Shown here piece by piece: positions 1 through 7,771 of a stretch of DNA of 39,425 bases; within the stretch, counting starts at the first letter, position 1, and each line of letters begins with the position of its first letter. Origin of the DNA: Bacteroidales bacterium (lineage in GTDB: Bacteria; Bacteroidota; Bacteroidia; Bacteroidales; F082); contig JAFYNJ010000013.1 of NCBI GenBank assembly GCA_017549805.1, forward strand, positions 1 through 39,425, in the 5' to 3' direction. The notes beneath the pieces are model-generated. The model was given only the letters and a program-made list of their open reading frames with translations, did no database searches and was not told the DNA's origin. A program made the translations under genes and the position numbers.

Positions 1-729
1 GTGTGGTTCCCGATCAGTCCCAATGTCAAGCCGCAACGGTGCGACCAGTTTGCAGTTGGGTATTTCCGAAATTTCATGAACGATGCCGTTGAGACTTCGG
101 TGGAGCTATATTACAAGGACTTGAACAATGTCATTGATTTCAAGGATAACGCCATGACCTACGGCAATCTGTTGATCGACGGTGAGTTGCGAACAGGCAA
201 GGGACGCTCTTTTGGAGCGGAGTTCTTGATCAGGAAGAATACAGGGAAACTCACTGGATGGATTTCTTACACTTACTCACGTTCTTATCGCACCATCCCG
301 GGTATCAATTTCGGAAAAGAATATCGCTCGCCATACGATCGTCCGCATAACTTCGTCATTGTGGCCAATTACGATATCAATCCGAGGCTCAGTGTGGCAG
401 CCAACTGGATTTACAACACGGGCCAGCCGGTGACGTATCCCTTCGGACAATATACGTTGGGAGGGGTAACCTACGCCATTTACAACGGTAGTCGGAATGA
501 GAGCCGCTATCCGGCTTATCATCGTTTGGATCTGTCATTGACGTGGCAGCTGCCCGATCGTCGTTGGAAGCGCTGGGACAGCGAGTTGAACGTGTCGGTG
601 TATAATGCCTACGCCCATCACAATACTTGGGCGGTCACTTTCAAACAGGCCGACACGGGTGGCGTAACCACTGAAAAGATGTACCTGTTTTCAGCAGTGC
701 CTTCCATTTCGTATCAATTCAAATTCTGA
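1..729 (+). CDS. TonB-dependent receptor, C-terminal part (5' end outside window)
   Basis: The reading frame is open at the window edge, so only the last 242 codons are present and the GTG at base 1 is an internal valine. The product reads as alternating amphipathic beta strands with aromatic girdles (for example ELYYKDLNNVIDF, GWISYTYSRSY, YDRPHNFVIVANYDI) and ends in SYQFKF. A terminal aromatic residue is the usual C-terminal signal of outer-membrane barrels. The segments match the last strands of Bacteroidota TonB-dependent receptors with a carboxypeptidase-like N-terminal domain. A DUF4249 lipoprotein follows after 5 bases, a common pairing for this receptor type. The substrate cannot be told from the barrel end. 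Confident on class, not on ligand. Confidence 0.88.
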   Translation: MWFPISPNVKPQRCDQFAVGYFRNFMNDAVETSVELYYKDLNNVIDFKDNAMTYGNLLIDGELRTGKGRSFGAEFLIRKNTGKLTGWISYTYSRSYRTIPGINFGKEYRSPYDRPHNFVIVANYDINPRLSVAANWIYNTGQPVTYPFGQYTLGGVTYAIYNGSRNESRYPAYHRLDLSLTWQLPDRRWKRWDSELNVSVYNAYAHHNTWAVTFKQADTGGVTTEKMYLFSAVPSISYQFKF

Positions 730-734
730 ACGCC

Positions 735-1622
735 ATGAAGAAACTGATCTTTTTAATTCCATTGATGCTACTCTTCGCGATGCTTTCGTGTCGGGAAGAC
801 ATCATCGTTGATTTGGAGGAAGGCAGTCCGTTGATTGGCGTGGAAGGTTCGTTTACCGATGAGTTAAAGCAACATGAAGTGATTTTGAGCTATACGGCTG
901 ATTTCTACAATAGCGATGAGATCAAAATGATCACTGGTGCCAAGGTTGCCGTGACTGACGGTGTGGACACAATACCTTATTGGGAACAAGCAGATCGGCC
1001 TGGACATTATCTTACCGATTCGGTGGCGGGAAGGAAAAACACTTTGTACCGTTTATTGCTGGATGTGCCTGATGAGGCGGAGACCGATGGATTTGTGCAT
1101 CTTACTGCCGAGAGTTACATGAACGACAATATCGAGGTGATCGATTCGCTTGTGCTGAAGCCTTTCACCCTGTTCTCGGGCTTGCCGATGAAAGACACCA
1201 TTTATGCCATTTATCCTTATTTCCAGAGTCTGCCCGATCCTTCTATCGTTTATTTGGTTCGTCTTTTCGAGGATAGTATCTGTCAGTCGGATACGTTGAC
1301 CAAGGTGTTGGCCATCCCGATGGCGGGTTATGCGGGATACTATGTGAACGGTCCCGAGTTCCTGCTCACAAATGTGGAGATTGCCGTGGGAATGGTCAGG
1401 AGCAGTGAGTTGCACGACGGCGAAGTGTTCCGCCTCGACTTGTTGAGCATTCCCCTGGATTACATGACTTTCGTCTATAACCTAAGCATGTCGATGGGCA
1501 GCAACCCGATGATGGGTCCTCCCACGAATGTGATCACCAACATCCAGCCATCGGGCTCCGCCGTCGGCTGGTTCTATGCCGCTTCGGTGGCGTCGGTGGA
1601 GATGATCTATTCCAGGCCATAA
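735..1622 (+). CDS. DUF4249 family lipoprotein
   Basis: This 295-residue protein has a lipoprotein signal: a basic start, a hydrophobic stretch and a lipobox ending at Cys19 (AMLSC), followed by charged residues REDI. The mature part opens with a phrase typical of DUF4249 proteins (IIVDLEEGSPLIGVEGSFTDE), then a beta-rich region with TGAKVAVTDG and a GHYLTD motif. The ATG lies 5 bases after the upstream receptor's stop, so the two are almost certainly co-transcribed. In Bacteroidota, DUF4249 lipoproteins are routinely encoded directly after TonB-dependent receptors and are presumed to be surface or periplasmic partners of the receptor. The biochemical role is unknown. No Shine-Dalgarno is seen. 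Confidence 0.85.
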   Translation: MKKLIFLIPLMLLFAMLSCREDIIVDLEEGSPLIGVEGSFTDELKQHEVILSYTADFYNSDEIKMITGAKVAVTDGVDTIPYWEQADRPGHYLTDSVAGRKNTLYRLLLDVPDEAETDGFVHLTAESYMNDNIEVIDSLVLKPFTLFSGLPMKDTIYAIYPYFQSLPDPSIVYLVRLFEDSICQSDTLTKVLAIPMAGYAGYYVNGPEFLLTNVEIAVGMVRSSELHDGEVFRLDLLSIPLDYMTFVYNLSMSMGSNPMMGPPTNVITNIQPSGSAVGWFYAASVASVEMIYSRP

Positions 1623-1646
1623 TTCCACATTTCTTTAAATGGAATT
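1621..1646. other. Imperfect hairpin after DUF4249 gene
   Basis: AATTCCA at 1621-1627 is complementary to TGGAATT at 1640-1646, with a 12-base loop. There is no T-run behind it, so it is a weak candidate for transcript 3'-end formation or mRNA stabilisation between the receptor operon and the next gene. Confidence 0.3.
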
Positions 1647-1676
1647 GCTGGTTAACAAAAAATAGTGTATTATTGC
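1644..1676 (+). promoter_or_regulatory. Probable promoter of the lipoprotein gene
   Basis: TATTATTGC at 1668-1676 matches the Bacteroidota -7 consensus TAnnTTTGC except for one base, and ATTG at 1644-1647 lies 20 bases upstream as a partial -33 TTTG. Transcription would start near 1681, leaving a leader of about 70 bases before the ATG at 1751. Confidence 0.4.
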
Positions 1677-1750
1677 ATTGCAAAAGCATTTGTTCGTGGA
1701 CGAATCAATCTAATAAACACATAATTATTAACAGTTTAAAAACAAGTATC

Positions 1751-2581
1751 ATGAAAACAAAAGCTATTAAGACCTTCATGTTGGTTCTTATGAGTGTCTC
1801 TTTCTTGGCTTTCACTTCCTGCACTCCTCAGGATGATCCAACTCCAGACAACCCGACACCGGACAATCCGACAACTTCTGGTGACTCCTGGGCCTATCTT
1901 ATCAACGAGACGCCTCACGATGCAATTGTTAATGGCAACACTTTGACATACGGCGCCCACTCCTACACTGTGAGCGGTGAATTTGATTTTGAAAGCCCCG
2001 TCACGGGTCAATTAACTGAGCCCACCGCTTTAGTCACATTTACGAACATCCCTTCAGGTTACACTGAGTTTGAGGCTGTTTACAACAACCTTCTCGGTAA
2101 ATCCATTCAGGGTACTGCTGCCATGATTCCTATGGCCATGGAAATCTATGCTCGCAACGCTGAACTTGGTGAACGCTGCTTCAAGCTGATTTGCAATAGC
2201 GATGCTACAGTCGCAGGTATCGTTCGTATCCTGAAGACCAAATTCAACTATTCTACTTACAGCCCCGAAGGTGACCAGTATGTACAGCGTTATTTGCCAG
2301 CTGTTACCATGAAAGGCGCAGCTTGGAACAACGGCTATAATCCTTCGGAACCATATACATTGGAAATGTGCCGCTCTGCAAATGATCCTCAAGAAACTAC
2401 CTTTACGGGCTATGGTATGGTATATTACATCTATATCTTAGCTCCTGGTGGTTGGGACACTTTCCAACGTCAAGTTGAAATCTGGCAGCCCATGGGCTCG
2501 GATATGTATAAAGTATTCAATTGCCCTGCTGTTTACACCCAGTGCAAGAACATCTATGGCACTTGGAATGGCTTAAAATAA
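1751..2581 (+). CDS. Lipoprotein with conserved uncharacterised domain (possibly DUF6935)
   Basis: The frame is open from 1673, but ATG 1751 is preferred because it opens directly into a lipoprotein signal with its lipobox at Cys24 (AFTSC). The 276-residue product then has a Pro/Asp/Asn-rich linker made of repeated PTPDN units (about residues 30-42). A globular domain follows, with motifs NNLLGKSIQGTAAM, IVRILKTKF, DQYVQRYLPA and PYTLEMC, ending in YTQCKNIYGTWNGLK. I recall this domain as a conserved family of Bacteroidales and some Firmicutes, perhaps DUF6935, but cannot verify the name. Acidic residues just after the lipid-bearing cysteine (TPQDD) resemble a surface-export signal. The function is unknown. 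It has its own promoter and terminator, so it is probably monocistronic. Confidence 0.75.
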   Translation: MKTKAIKTFMLVLMSVSFLAFTSCTPQDDPTPDNPTPDNPTTSGDSWAYLINETPHDAIVNGNTLTYGAHSYTVSGEFDFESPVTGQLTEPTALVTFTNIPSGYTEFEAVYNNLLGKSIQGTAAMIPMAMEIYARNAELGERCFKLICNSDATVAGIVRILKTKFNYSTYSPEGDQYVQRYLPAVTMKGAAWNNGYNPSEPYTLEMCRSANDPQETTFTGYGMVYYIYILAPGGWDTFQRQVEIWQPMGSDMYKVFNCPAVYTQCKNIYGTWNGLK

Positions 2582-2601
2582 TCCGGTTCCATCAAGGAAT
2601 C

Positions 2602-2631
2602 AAAAAAGGGACGATTACTCGTCCCTTTTTT
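2602..2631. terminator. Bidirectional intrinsic terminator after lipoprotein gene
   Basis: A 7-bp stem, GGGACGA at 2608-2614 with TCGTCCC at 2619-2625, is extended by A6 on the left and T6 on the right (2626-2631). The T-run on the plus strand ends the lipoprotein transcript. The A-run gives a T-run on the minus strand as well. Confidence 0.85.
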
Positions 2632-2643
2632 GTTGGCCCATTT

Positions 2644-2672
2644 AAAAAGCCGCCCCGAAGAGCGGCTTTTTT
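2644..2672. terminator. Intrinsic terminator of the 2-oxoacid oxidoreductase operon
   Basis: AAAAAGCCGC at 2644-2653 pairs perfectly with GCGGCTTTTT at 2662-2671 around an 8-base loop. Read on the minus strand, the stem is followed by a T-run, 22 bases past the end of the operon's last gene. Confidence 0.85.
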
Positions 2673-2692
2673 CACGTTCATAAGCCTGGGAT

Positions 2693-3235
2693 TTAAGCTT
2701 CTTTCACGTTGTCCATGCCGACCTGAACGGCTTGCATGTTAAGTGGGATGAGCTTGTGGGCGCGCTCCGGCAGGGAGTGACGCAGGCCCTCTTCGACGTT
2801 CTTGTTGTCGATGATGGGGCGGAGCTTCAGGAAAGCACCCAAGATGATCATGTTGAACACCTTGCTGTTGCCCATGTCGGAAGCAAGCTGAGCACCCTCG
2901 ATGGTGTAGATGTGGATGTCCTTGCGGGTTGGCTTGTGCGTGATGCCGTTCGGATCATAGATCAAATAACCACCGGGTTTTACTTTGCTCTCGAACTTGT
3001 CGAGCGACTGCTGATTCAGAATAACGGCAGTGTCGAAAGCGTTGAGGATGGGGGAGCACACGCGCTCGTCACTCACGATGACCGTCACGTTGGCGGTACC
3101 GCCACGCATTTCCGGACCGTATGATGGCATCCAGCTGACTTCCTTGTTCTGCATGATACCACTGTAAGCAAGGATCTTACCCATTGACAAGACACCTTGT
3201 CCGCCGAAACCGGCTATAATAATTTCTTCTGTCAT
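2693..3235 (-). CDS. 2-oxoacid:ferredoxin oxidoreductase, gamma subunit
   Basis: A 180-residue protein of the pyruvate/ketoisovalerate oxidoreductase gamma family. It shows the family's N-terminal AGFGGQGVL (residues 8-16), the SYGPEMRGGTANVTVIVSDE stretch, and LNQQSLDKF. In this enzyme class the gamma subunit takes part in coenzyme A binding while the decarboxylation of a 2-oxoacid is coupled to ferredoxin reduction. It is the last gene of a four-gene minus-strand operon (ferredoxin, alpha, beta, gamma), 17 bases after the beta gene, with a terminator directly behind. The length is normal. The substrate (2-oxoglutarate or branched-chain 2-oxoacids) cannot be settled from this subunit. Confidence 0.92.
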   Translation of the reverse strand: MTEEIIIAGFGGQGVLSMGKILAYSGIMQNKEVSWMPSYGPEMRGGTANVTVIVSDERVCSPILNAFDTAVILNQQSLDKFESKVKPGGYLIYDPNGITHKPTRKDIHIYTIEGAQLASDMGNSKVFNMIILGAFLKLRPIIDNKNVEEGLRHSLPERAHKLIPLNMQAVQVGMDNVKEA

Positions 3236-3252
3236 TGCTTTGTAGGTTTTAG

Positions 3253-4062
3253 TTATTTCTTAATCAGCTCGAAGTTGTCCTTGAGGTCGCCCAGCGGATA
3301 CACGGGCAGCATGTTGTCTTGCAACCACTTGTTGGCATCGACAGCGCTCATCTTCCAGTTGGAGTTGCAGTTCGACACGATCTCGACGAAGTTCACGCCG
3401 TTCTTGTTTTCGATCTGGTTCTGGAAAGCCTTCTTGATGGCCTTCTTGGCGTTGCGCACGGCAGCGGGGCTGAACACAGCCTGACGGGTGACGTAGCGTG
3501 TGCCAGGAAGTTGGGCCAGCAGTTGGGTGATCTGGAGCGGGAAACCGTTGTTGGGGGTTCCGTCGGGCCACTGCGGCATACGGCCGTAAGGCGTGGTGGC
3601 GGTCTTCATGCCGACCAAGGTGGTAGGAGCCATTTGGCCGCCGGTCATACCGTAGATACCGTTGTTGACGAAGATCATGGTGATGTTCTCACCACGGTTG
3701 CAGGTGTGGATGGTCTCGCAGGTACCGATGGCAGCGAGGTCGCCGTCGCCTTGATAGGAGAACACGACCTTGTCGGGCCACACGCGCTTGATACCTGTGG
3801 CGCACGCCGGGGCGCGGCCGTGGGCGGCTTCGACGAAGTCAACGTCGAAATAGTCGTAGGCCATCACGGCGCAACCTACTGGAGACACGCCGATGGTTTT
3901 GTCGTCAACGCCGAGCTCTTCGAGCACTTCGGCGATGATGCGGTGGACGGTGCCGTGTCCGCAGCCGGGGCAGTAGTGGAACGGTTTGTCCGTCAGCAGC
4001 TTTGATTTTTCATAGACCAGGTTTTCAGGCTGGATGATATCTTGTAATGTGATTTCTGCCAT
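3253..4062 (-). CDS. 2-oxoacid:ferredoxin oxidoreductase, TPP-binding beta subunit
   Basis: A 269-residue thiamine pyrophosphate subunit. The N-terminal CPGCGH (residues 31-36) and the TPP/Mg signature GDGD (105-108) followed by NN (133-134) and YGMTGGQMAPTT are all intact, as in KorB/VorA proteins. It binds TPP and carries out the decarboxylation step of CoA-dependent 2-oxoacid oxidation in the cytoplasm. The start lies 4 bases after the alpha subunit's stop. An AGGAG run within the last alpha codons sits 9 bases before the ATG and could act as a modest ribosome-binding site. It is one of the few Shine-Dalgarno-like sequences in the window. Confidence 0.93.
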   Translation of the reverse strand: MAEITLQDIIQPENLVYEKSKLLTDKPFHYCPGCGHGTVHRIIAEVLEELGVDDKTIGVSPVGCAVMAYDYFDVDFVEAAHGRAPACATGIKRVWPDKVVFSYQGDGDLAAIGTCETIHTCNRGENITMIFVNNGIYGMTGGQMAPTTLVGMKTATTPYGRMPQWPDGTPNNGFPLQITQLLAQLPGTRYVTRQAVFSPAAVRNAKKAIKKAFQNQIENKNGVNFVEIVSNCNSNWKMSAVDANKWLQDNMLPVYPLGDLKDNFELIKK

Positions 4063-4066
4063 TGTC

Positions 4067-5152
4067 TTATTCTCCTATAATTTGTTTCTTCATAGCTTCG
4101 AGAACTTCTTCCGGGGTGTGGATGATACCACCGACGCGGCCAAAATGCTCGGCCTTCACGCGGCCGTTGCAAGCCAGCAGCACGTCTTCGATCATCTGAC
4201 CGCAGCTCAATTCAACAGAGAGGAATCCCTTGACGCCCTTGTCGATCAAGCCAGCGATGGCTTTGCTAGGATAAGGCCACAGGGTGATGGGACGGAGCAG
4301 ACCGACTTTCAGACCTTCGGCACGACCGAGTTGCACCGACTTCTGGGCGATACGGGCGCTGGAGCCGTAGGCAACGAACACGTATTCTGCATCGTCGCAG
4401 TCGATCATCTCATAACGTACTTCGTTCTTGGTCACTTCGTCATACTTGCGCTGCAGGGCGCGGTTATGCTCTTCCATGCGGGCGGAGTCGAGGTCCAAGG
4501 AAGTGATCACACGATGTTTCGTGCCACGCTCGCGGCCTGTCAGTGCCCAAGGATACTTGGCTTTGATTTCGGCTTCGGTGAGGCGCTTTTTCTGCTCGGG
4601 CAGAACGACCTTTTCCATCATCTGGCCGATGGCACCGTCGGAGAGGATGCACACTGCCATTCTGTACTTGAAGGCGAGATCGAAGCCCAGCGGCACGAAG
4701 TCGGCCATCTCTTGGACGGAAGCGGGGGCGAGGACGATGTTACGGTAGTCGCCGTTGCCGCCGCCCTTGGTGTTCTGGAAATAGTCGGCCTGTGAAGGTT
4801 GGATGGTACCTAAGCCCGGGCCGCCACGCACCACGTCGGCGAAGACACAGGGCACCTCGGCACCGGCGATGTAGGCCAGACCTTCCTGCTTCAGGCACAC
4901 GCCTGGGCTGGACGATGAGGTCATGACATGCTTGCCAGCGGCACCAGCGGCATACACCATGTTGATGGCTGCCAATTCACTTTCAGCTTGAAGAACGACC
5001 ATTCCGGTGCGTTCGTAAGGGTTCTGTTCCGACAGATACTCGATCACCTCAGACTGGGGGGTGATGGGATATCCGAAATAAGCATCGGCACCGCAACGGA
5101 TGGCGGCTTCGGCCAATGCCTCGTTACCCTTCATCAGTTTTAATTCTCCCAT
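4067..5152 (-). CDS. vorB: 2-oxoacid:ferredoxin oxidoreductase, alpha subunit (VorB/KorA type)
   Basis: A 361-residue subunit with the pyrimidine-binding TPP domain at the N-terminus (GADAYFGYPITPQSEV, residues 21-36), the ESELAAINMVYAAGAAGKHVMTSSSSPG stretch, then GGPGLGTIQPSQADYFQ, and a transketolase C-terminal-like domain (YGSSARIAQ, GLLRPITLWPYP). Bacteroidota orthologues are usually annotated as 3-methyl-2-oxobutanoate dehydrogenase subunit VorB, though KorA is closely similar and 2-oxoglutarate is an equally realistic substrate. It sits between the ferredoxin-like and beta subunit genes. Such enzymes either supply reduced ferredoxin from amino-acid breakdown or run in reverse as CO2-fixing synthases in anaerobes. 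Family assignment is firm, substrate is not. Confidence 0.9.
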   Translation of the reverse strand: MGELKLMKGNEALAEAAIRCGADAYFGYPITPQSEVIEYLSEQNPYERTGMVVLQAESELAAINMVYAAGAAGKHVMTSSSSPGVCLKQEGLAYIAGAEVPCVFADVVRGGPGLGTIQPSQADYFQNTKGGGNGDYRNIVLAPASVQEMADFVPLGFDLAFKYRMAVCILSDGAIGQMMEKVVLPEQKKRLTEAEIKAKYPWALTGRERGTKHRVITSLDLDSARMEEHNRALQRKYDEVTKNEVRYEMIDCDDAEYVFVAYGSSARIAQKSVQLGRAEGLKVGLLRPITLWPYPSKAIAGLIDKGVKGFLSVELSCGQMIEDVLLACNGRVKAEHFGRVGGIIHTPEEVLEAMKKQIIGE

Positions 5153-5188
5153 TATGTAAGTTTTTTGATTTGTTAGACAATAGGTTGA

Positions 5189-5413
5189 TTACAGGGCTTT
5201 CTTGTAAACCTTGATGACGCCGTCGGGGCAAGTGATGCCGCAGCTGGCGCAGCCGATGCAGGCTTCCGGGTTCGCCATGAAGGCGTAATTGTAACCTTTT
5301 CCGTTAACTTCTTTTGCCAGTTCGATGACCTTGCATGGGCAGGCTGTGATGCATACGCCGCAGCCTTTGCAACGCTCGATGTCAACGACGATGGCTCCTC
5401 TGAATTTTGCCAT
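5189..5413 (-). CDS. 2-oxoacid oxidoreductase delta subunit, 2x[4Fe-4S] ferredoxin
   Basis: A 74-residue ferredoxin with two complete CxxCxxCxxxCP motifs: Cys15, 18, 21, 25 and Cys52, 55, 58, 62. It shuttles electrons from the TPP/iron-sulfur core of the oxidoreductase to soluble ferredoxin. The frame is open 28 codons further upstream, but MAKFRGAIVVDIERCKGC is the natural start, because the extension is basic, unlike the family, and lies in AT-rich leader sequence. First gene of the minus-strand operon, with 36 bases before the alpha gene. I could not find a convincing -33/-7 pair upstream. TATTTTCG (minus strand, 5460-5467) is the best -7 match. Confidence 0.9.
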   Translation of the reverse strand: MAKFRGAIVVDIERCKGCGVCITACPCKVIELAKEVNGKGYNYAFMANPEACIGCASCGITCPDGVIKVYKKAL

Positions 5414-5534
5414 ATTGATTAAATTTTTGAGTTGATTATTTGTTCGTTTTTTGAATCCACGAAAATAGGGAATTTTGGCCAAATGGAGCGCTTTCACCTT
5501 TTTAATTTTTTAAAAGTTTTGTAATTTAGAATGA

Positions 5535-5569
5535 TTTTAAATTACCTAAAGGATTTTTGTTAAATTTGC
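5535..5569 (+). promoter_or_regulatory. Promoter of the unrecognised 220-residue gene
   Basis: TAAATTTGC at 5561-5569 is a perfect TAnnTTTGC -7 element. The -33 region is only T-rich (TTTT at 5535-5538). The start site would fall near 5574, giving a short leader of under 20 bases before ATG 5591. Confidence 0.6.
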
Positions 5570-5590
5570 ACATCTAAATGATTTTTAAAC

Positions 5591-6253
5591 ATGAGTTGGG
5601 TTAAAGATGAATACGTTCTTTCCTACAATGGAAAAAACGTCGCGTGGTATTACATTTTTGACAATCACACCTACGATTATACCGTGAGTAGCTGGGAAAG
5701 TGATCTTAAGGATTGCAAGGAACTGTTGGCTCAAAGAGGCTTGCTGAAGAATATCGAAGATGCGAAGAAGCCCGTTGCCGCCTTGGAGGCGATGATGACG
5801 GAAGAGAACCGAGTTAAAGGCAAGAAAAAGGCCATTTATGTGGATGGTCCGTTCACCTTGACGCGAATCCCGCAAGAAACAGGCGATCGTTTTTTGGTGT
5901 ATCGCTGTGGTGCGAAAAAAGAGGAGAATGGCTATTCGGAAAAGGATCACTCGGCTCCTCACTACGAGGGTCCCAAGACTCCAGAAGGGATGAGAGAATG
6001 GACTACATGGTATGCGTTTGAAGCCATGGATGACGGCACTTTTGTGGCGGCTCTCGACGAATCATGGTGGTGGGGTGGCGGCCACAACGACGGCGGCACC
6101 ATCCGCACTGAAATCCCTGAAGAATGGTTTGAACTACCCTACGACGAGTTCCTTGACAATGTGCTGTCCCTTTCAGCGGCTCGGCATTATGGCTTCACCG
6201 TAGAAGAATTGAAAGCAAAGAAAGGGTTGAAGGAATTCTTCGGATTTAAATGA
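5591..6253 (+). CDS. Uncharacterised protein, 220 residues, Trp-rich motif
   Basis: I do not recognise this family. The protein is soluble-looking, without signal peptide or membrane segment, and acidic. It has an N-terminal part with WYYIFDNHTYDYTVSSWESDL, a likely helical middle (residues 45-80), and a beta-rich C-terminal half. That half carries the striking motif DESWWWGGGHNDGG (around residues 153-166) followed by EIPEEWFELPYDEFL and a short helical end with VEELKAKKGLKEF. It has its own promoter and a perfect terminator, so it is monocistronic. It separates the ferredoxin oxidoreductase operon (divergent) from an aminotransferase (convergent). Codon use and base composition look like the neighbours, so nothing suggests recent transfer. 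It is probably a real protein, because frame, promoter and terminator agree. Confidence 0.7.
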   Translation: MSWVKDEYVLSYNGKNVAWYYIFDNHTYDYTVSSWESDLKDCKELLAQRGLLKNIEDAKKPVAALEAMMTEENRVKGKKKAIYVDGPFTLTRIPQETGDRFLVYRCGAKKEENGYSEKDHSAPHYEGPKTPEGMREWTTWYAFEAMDDGTFVAALDESWWWGGGHNDGGTIRTEIPEEWFELPYDEFLDNVLSLSAARHYGFTVEELKAKKGLKEFFGFK

Positions 6254-6281
6254 AAAAAGCGCTTCAAGGAAGCGCTTTTTT
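6253..6281. terminator. Bidirectional terminator between convergent genes
   Basis: A perfect 12-bp inverted repeat, AAAAAAGCGCTT at 6253-6264 with AAGCGCTTTTTT at 6270-6281 and a 5-base loop. It overlaps the last base of the upstream stop codon. T-runs on both strands serve both this gene and the aminotransferase gene converging from the right. Confidence 0.9.
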
Positions 6282-6301
6282 ATTGCTTTTTGTCTGTTTT
6301 C

Positions 6302-7624
6302 TCAACCTTTTACCGGGTGATCTTTGGCAAATGCGGCCAATCTTTCGGCCAGCACGGGGATCTCTTCCCTTTGGATGAGCGAGGTGCAGGCGCGGATGCC
6401 TTGCTTGGTGCTGCCGCAGGTGTCCAACGAGATGGCGGAGATGCCGTAGTACAGCATTTCTTCGACCAAGTCGGCACCGGTGAAGCCGGGATAGCAGTAG
6501 GTAAAATAGAAACCGTCGGCAATGGGCTCGCCGCAGTCCTTGTCGTAGGTGATGTAGAAGCCGTTGTCTGTGAAGGCCTTCTTCATCAGCTCAGCCTTGC
6601 GGCCATATTCCAACACATCGTCGCGGTAACGGTAGGTGCCGTCGTTGACGGCCTTGAGCACGGCGGCCAGGGCGTATTGTGCGGAGTGCGAGGTGCCGGA
6701 GCTCAACGGGTGCAGGGCACCGAAGAGGATGGCGCGCAGGAAGTTCTCCTGTCCGCAGAAGGCTTTCAGGTCGGGGAAGTGGCGTTGTGCCAACTTGTCG
6801 CTGATGCCGAGGATGGCGCAGCGCTCGCCGGCGTAGCTGAAGGCCTTGGAGCTGGAGATCATCAGGATGTAGTTGTCGGTGTATTTGCCCACGGAAGGCT
6901 GGAACGGAGCCTCACCGGGATGGCTGTAATCCTTGCGGAAGTCCATGCCGAAGTAGGCGAGGTCTTCCATCACGATGACGTCGTATTTCTTGGCCAGTTC
7001 GCCGATGATTTGCAACTCTTCCTCAGTCAAGCATACCCAAGTGGGGTTGTTGGGGTTGGAGTAGAGCAGGCTGTGAATGTTGCCCTTGCTCAAAATTTCT
7101 TCGAGTTTGCCACGCAGCTTCTCGCCACGGTATTCGTAGATGTCGAAATGCTCCATCGGGATACCGAGCACCTTGTTTTGGAACTTGTGCACCGGGAATC
7201 CCGGGTCGATGAAGAGCATGGTGTTCTTCTTGACATTGGTATGGCCGGCGATCATAAAGGAGGCAAAAGCGCCCTGCATGGAACCCACGGTGGGGATGCA
7301 GTTGGCGGCATCGACCTCAAGGTCGAGGAAACACTTGATGAAGCGAGAGGCTTCTTTCTTCAATATGGGAGCGCCGTCGATGGGGGGATAGTTGGCGGGG
7401 ACGCCGTCCTGAAGGGCTTTGATCTGGGCTTCGATGCCAACCTTCGCGGGTGGAAGGCCGGGGTTGCCGATCTCCATGTGGATGAACTTCTTGCCAGAAG
7501 CAGCTTCGATGTCGCGGGCCAACTTGTTGATCTCACGGATGCCAGCCTTGCCAATGCAGGCCAAGCCGCTTTCCGCAAAGAGTTTCTTCGCTACGTCAAC
7601 GGGAACGATATTGTTTTGCATCAT
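6302..7624 (-). CDS. Class I/II PLP-dependent aminotransferase
   Basis: A 440-residue fold-type I aminotransferase. It shows GNPGLPP near residue 55, NYPPIDG, the YSNPNNPTW substrate/PLP loop, EDLAYFGMDF, and the PLP-binding lysine in SSSKAFSYAGER (Lys260 when counted from the first Met). C-terminal GIRACTS supplies the carboxylate-binding arginine typical of aspartate/aromatic aminotransferase folds. The exact amino donor is not predictable from these motifs. Two adjacent ATGs (7622-7624 and 7619-7621) can start it. The first is used here. A clear -33/-7 promoter lies 58 bases upstream and the gene ends at a shared bidirectional terminator, so it is monocistronic. Slightly longer than the usual 390-430 residues. 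Confidence 0.9.
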   Translation of the reverse strand: MMQNNIVPVDVAKKLFAESGLACIGKAGIREINKLARDIEAASGKKFIHMEIGNPGLPPAKVGIEAQIKALQDGVPANYPPIDGAPILKKEASRFIKCFLDLEVDAANCIPTVGSMQGAFASFMIAGHTNVKKNTMLFIDPGFPVHKFQNKVLGIPMEHFDIYEYRGEKLRGKLEEILSKGNIHSLLYSNPNNPTWVCLTEEELQIIGELAKKYDVIVMEDLAYFGMDFRKDYSHPGEAPFQPSVGKYTDNYILMISSSKAFSYAGERCAILGISDKLAQRHFPDLKAFCGQENFLRAILFGALHPLSSGTSHSAQYALAAVLKAVNDGTYRYRDDVLEYGRKAELMKKAFTDNGFYITYDKDCGEPIADGFYFTYCYPGFTGADLVEEMLYYGISAISLDTCGSTKQGIRACTSLIQREEIPVLAERLAAFAKDHPVKG

Positions 7625-7681
7625 GATGATAATATTTTGATTTTTAATATTTTACAATTTGATACCTTTTAAATTGGCAGT

Positions 7682-7713
7682 GCAAAATTAGGCAATTTTT
7701 TATTTTTTTCAAA
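7682..7713 (-). promoter_or_regulatory. Promoter of the aminotransferase gene
   Basis: On the minus strand, TTTG (7710-7713) and TAATTTTGC (7682-7690) are separated by exactly 19 bases. This is the best textbook match to the Bacteroides sigma-ABfr consensus TTTG-N19-21-TAnnTTTG in the window. Confidence 0.8.
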
Positions 7714-7731
7714 AAATAATTGCTCGATTTC

Positions 7732-7762
7732 TTGGAGGTAACGAAAAAAGCTGTACTTTTGC
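7732..7762 (+). promoter_or_regulatory. Promoter of the tRNA-Val pair
   Basis: TACTTTTGC at 7754-7762 is a perfect -7 element, with TTGG at 7732-7735 as a partial -33 box 18 bases upstream. It lies 9 bases before the first tRNA. It is divergent from the aminotransferase promoter about 40 bases to the left. Confidence 0.7.
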
Positions 7763-7771
7763 ATCCGCATT

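Noticed and set aside
1833-1876. Repeated PTPDN codons as a possible regulatory repeat
   Set aside because: It encodes a flexible linker right after the lipid anchor, a common and ordinary feature of lipoproteins.
5414-5497. 28-codon extension of the ferredoxin
   Set aside because: Basic, AT-rich leader sequence; the natural start MAKFRGAIV matches small ferredoxin subunits.
6290-7672. 460-codon plus-strand frame opposite the aminotransferase
   Set aside because: Low-complexity Gly/Val/Asp composition typical of an antisense shadow; the aminotransferase motifs are on the minus strand.
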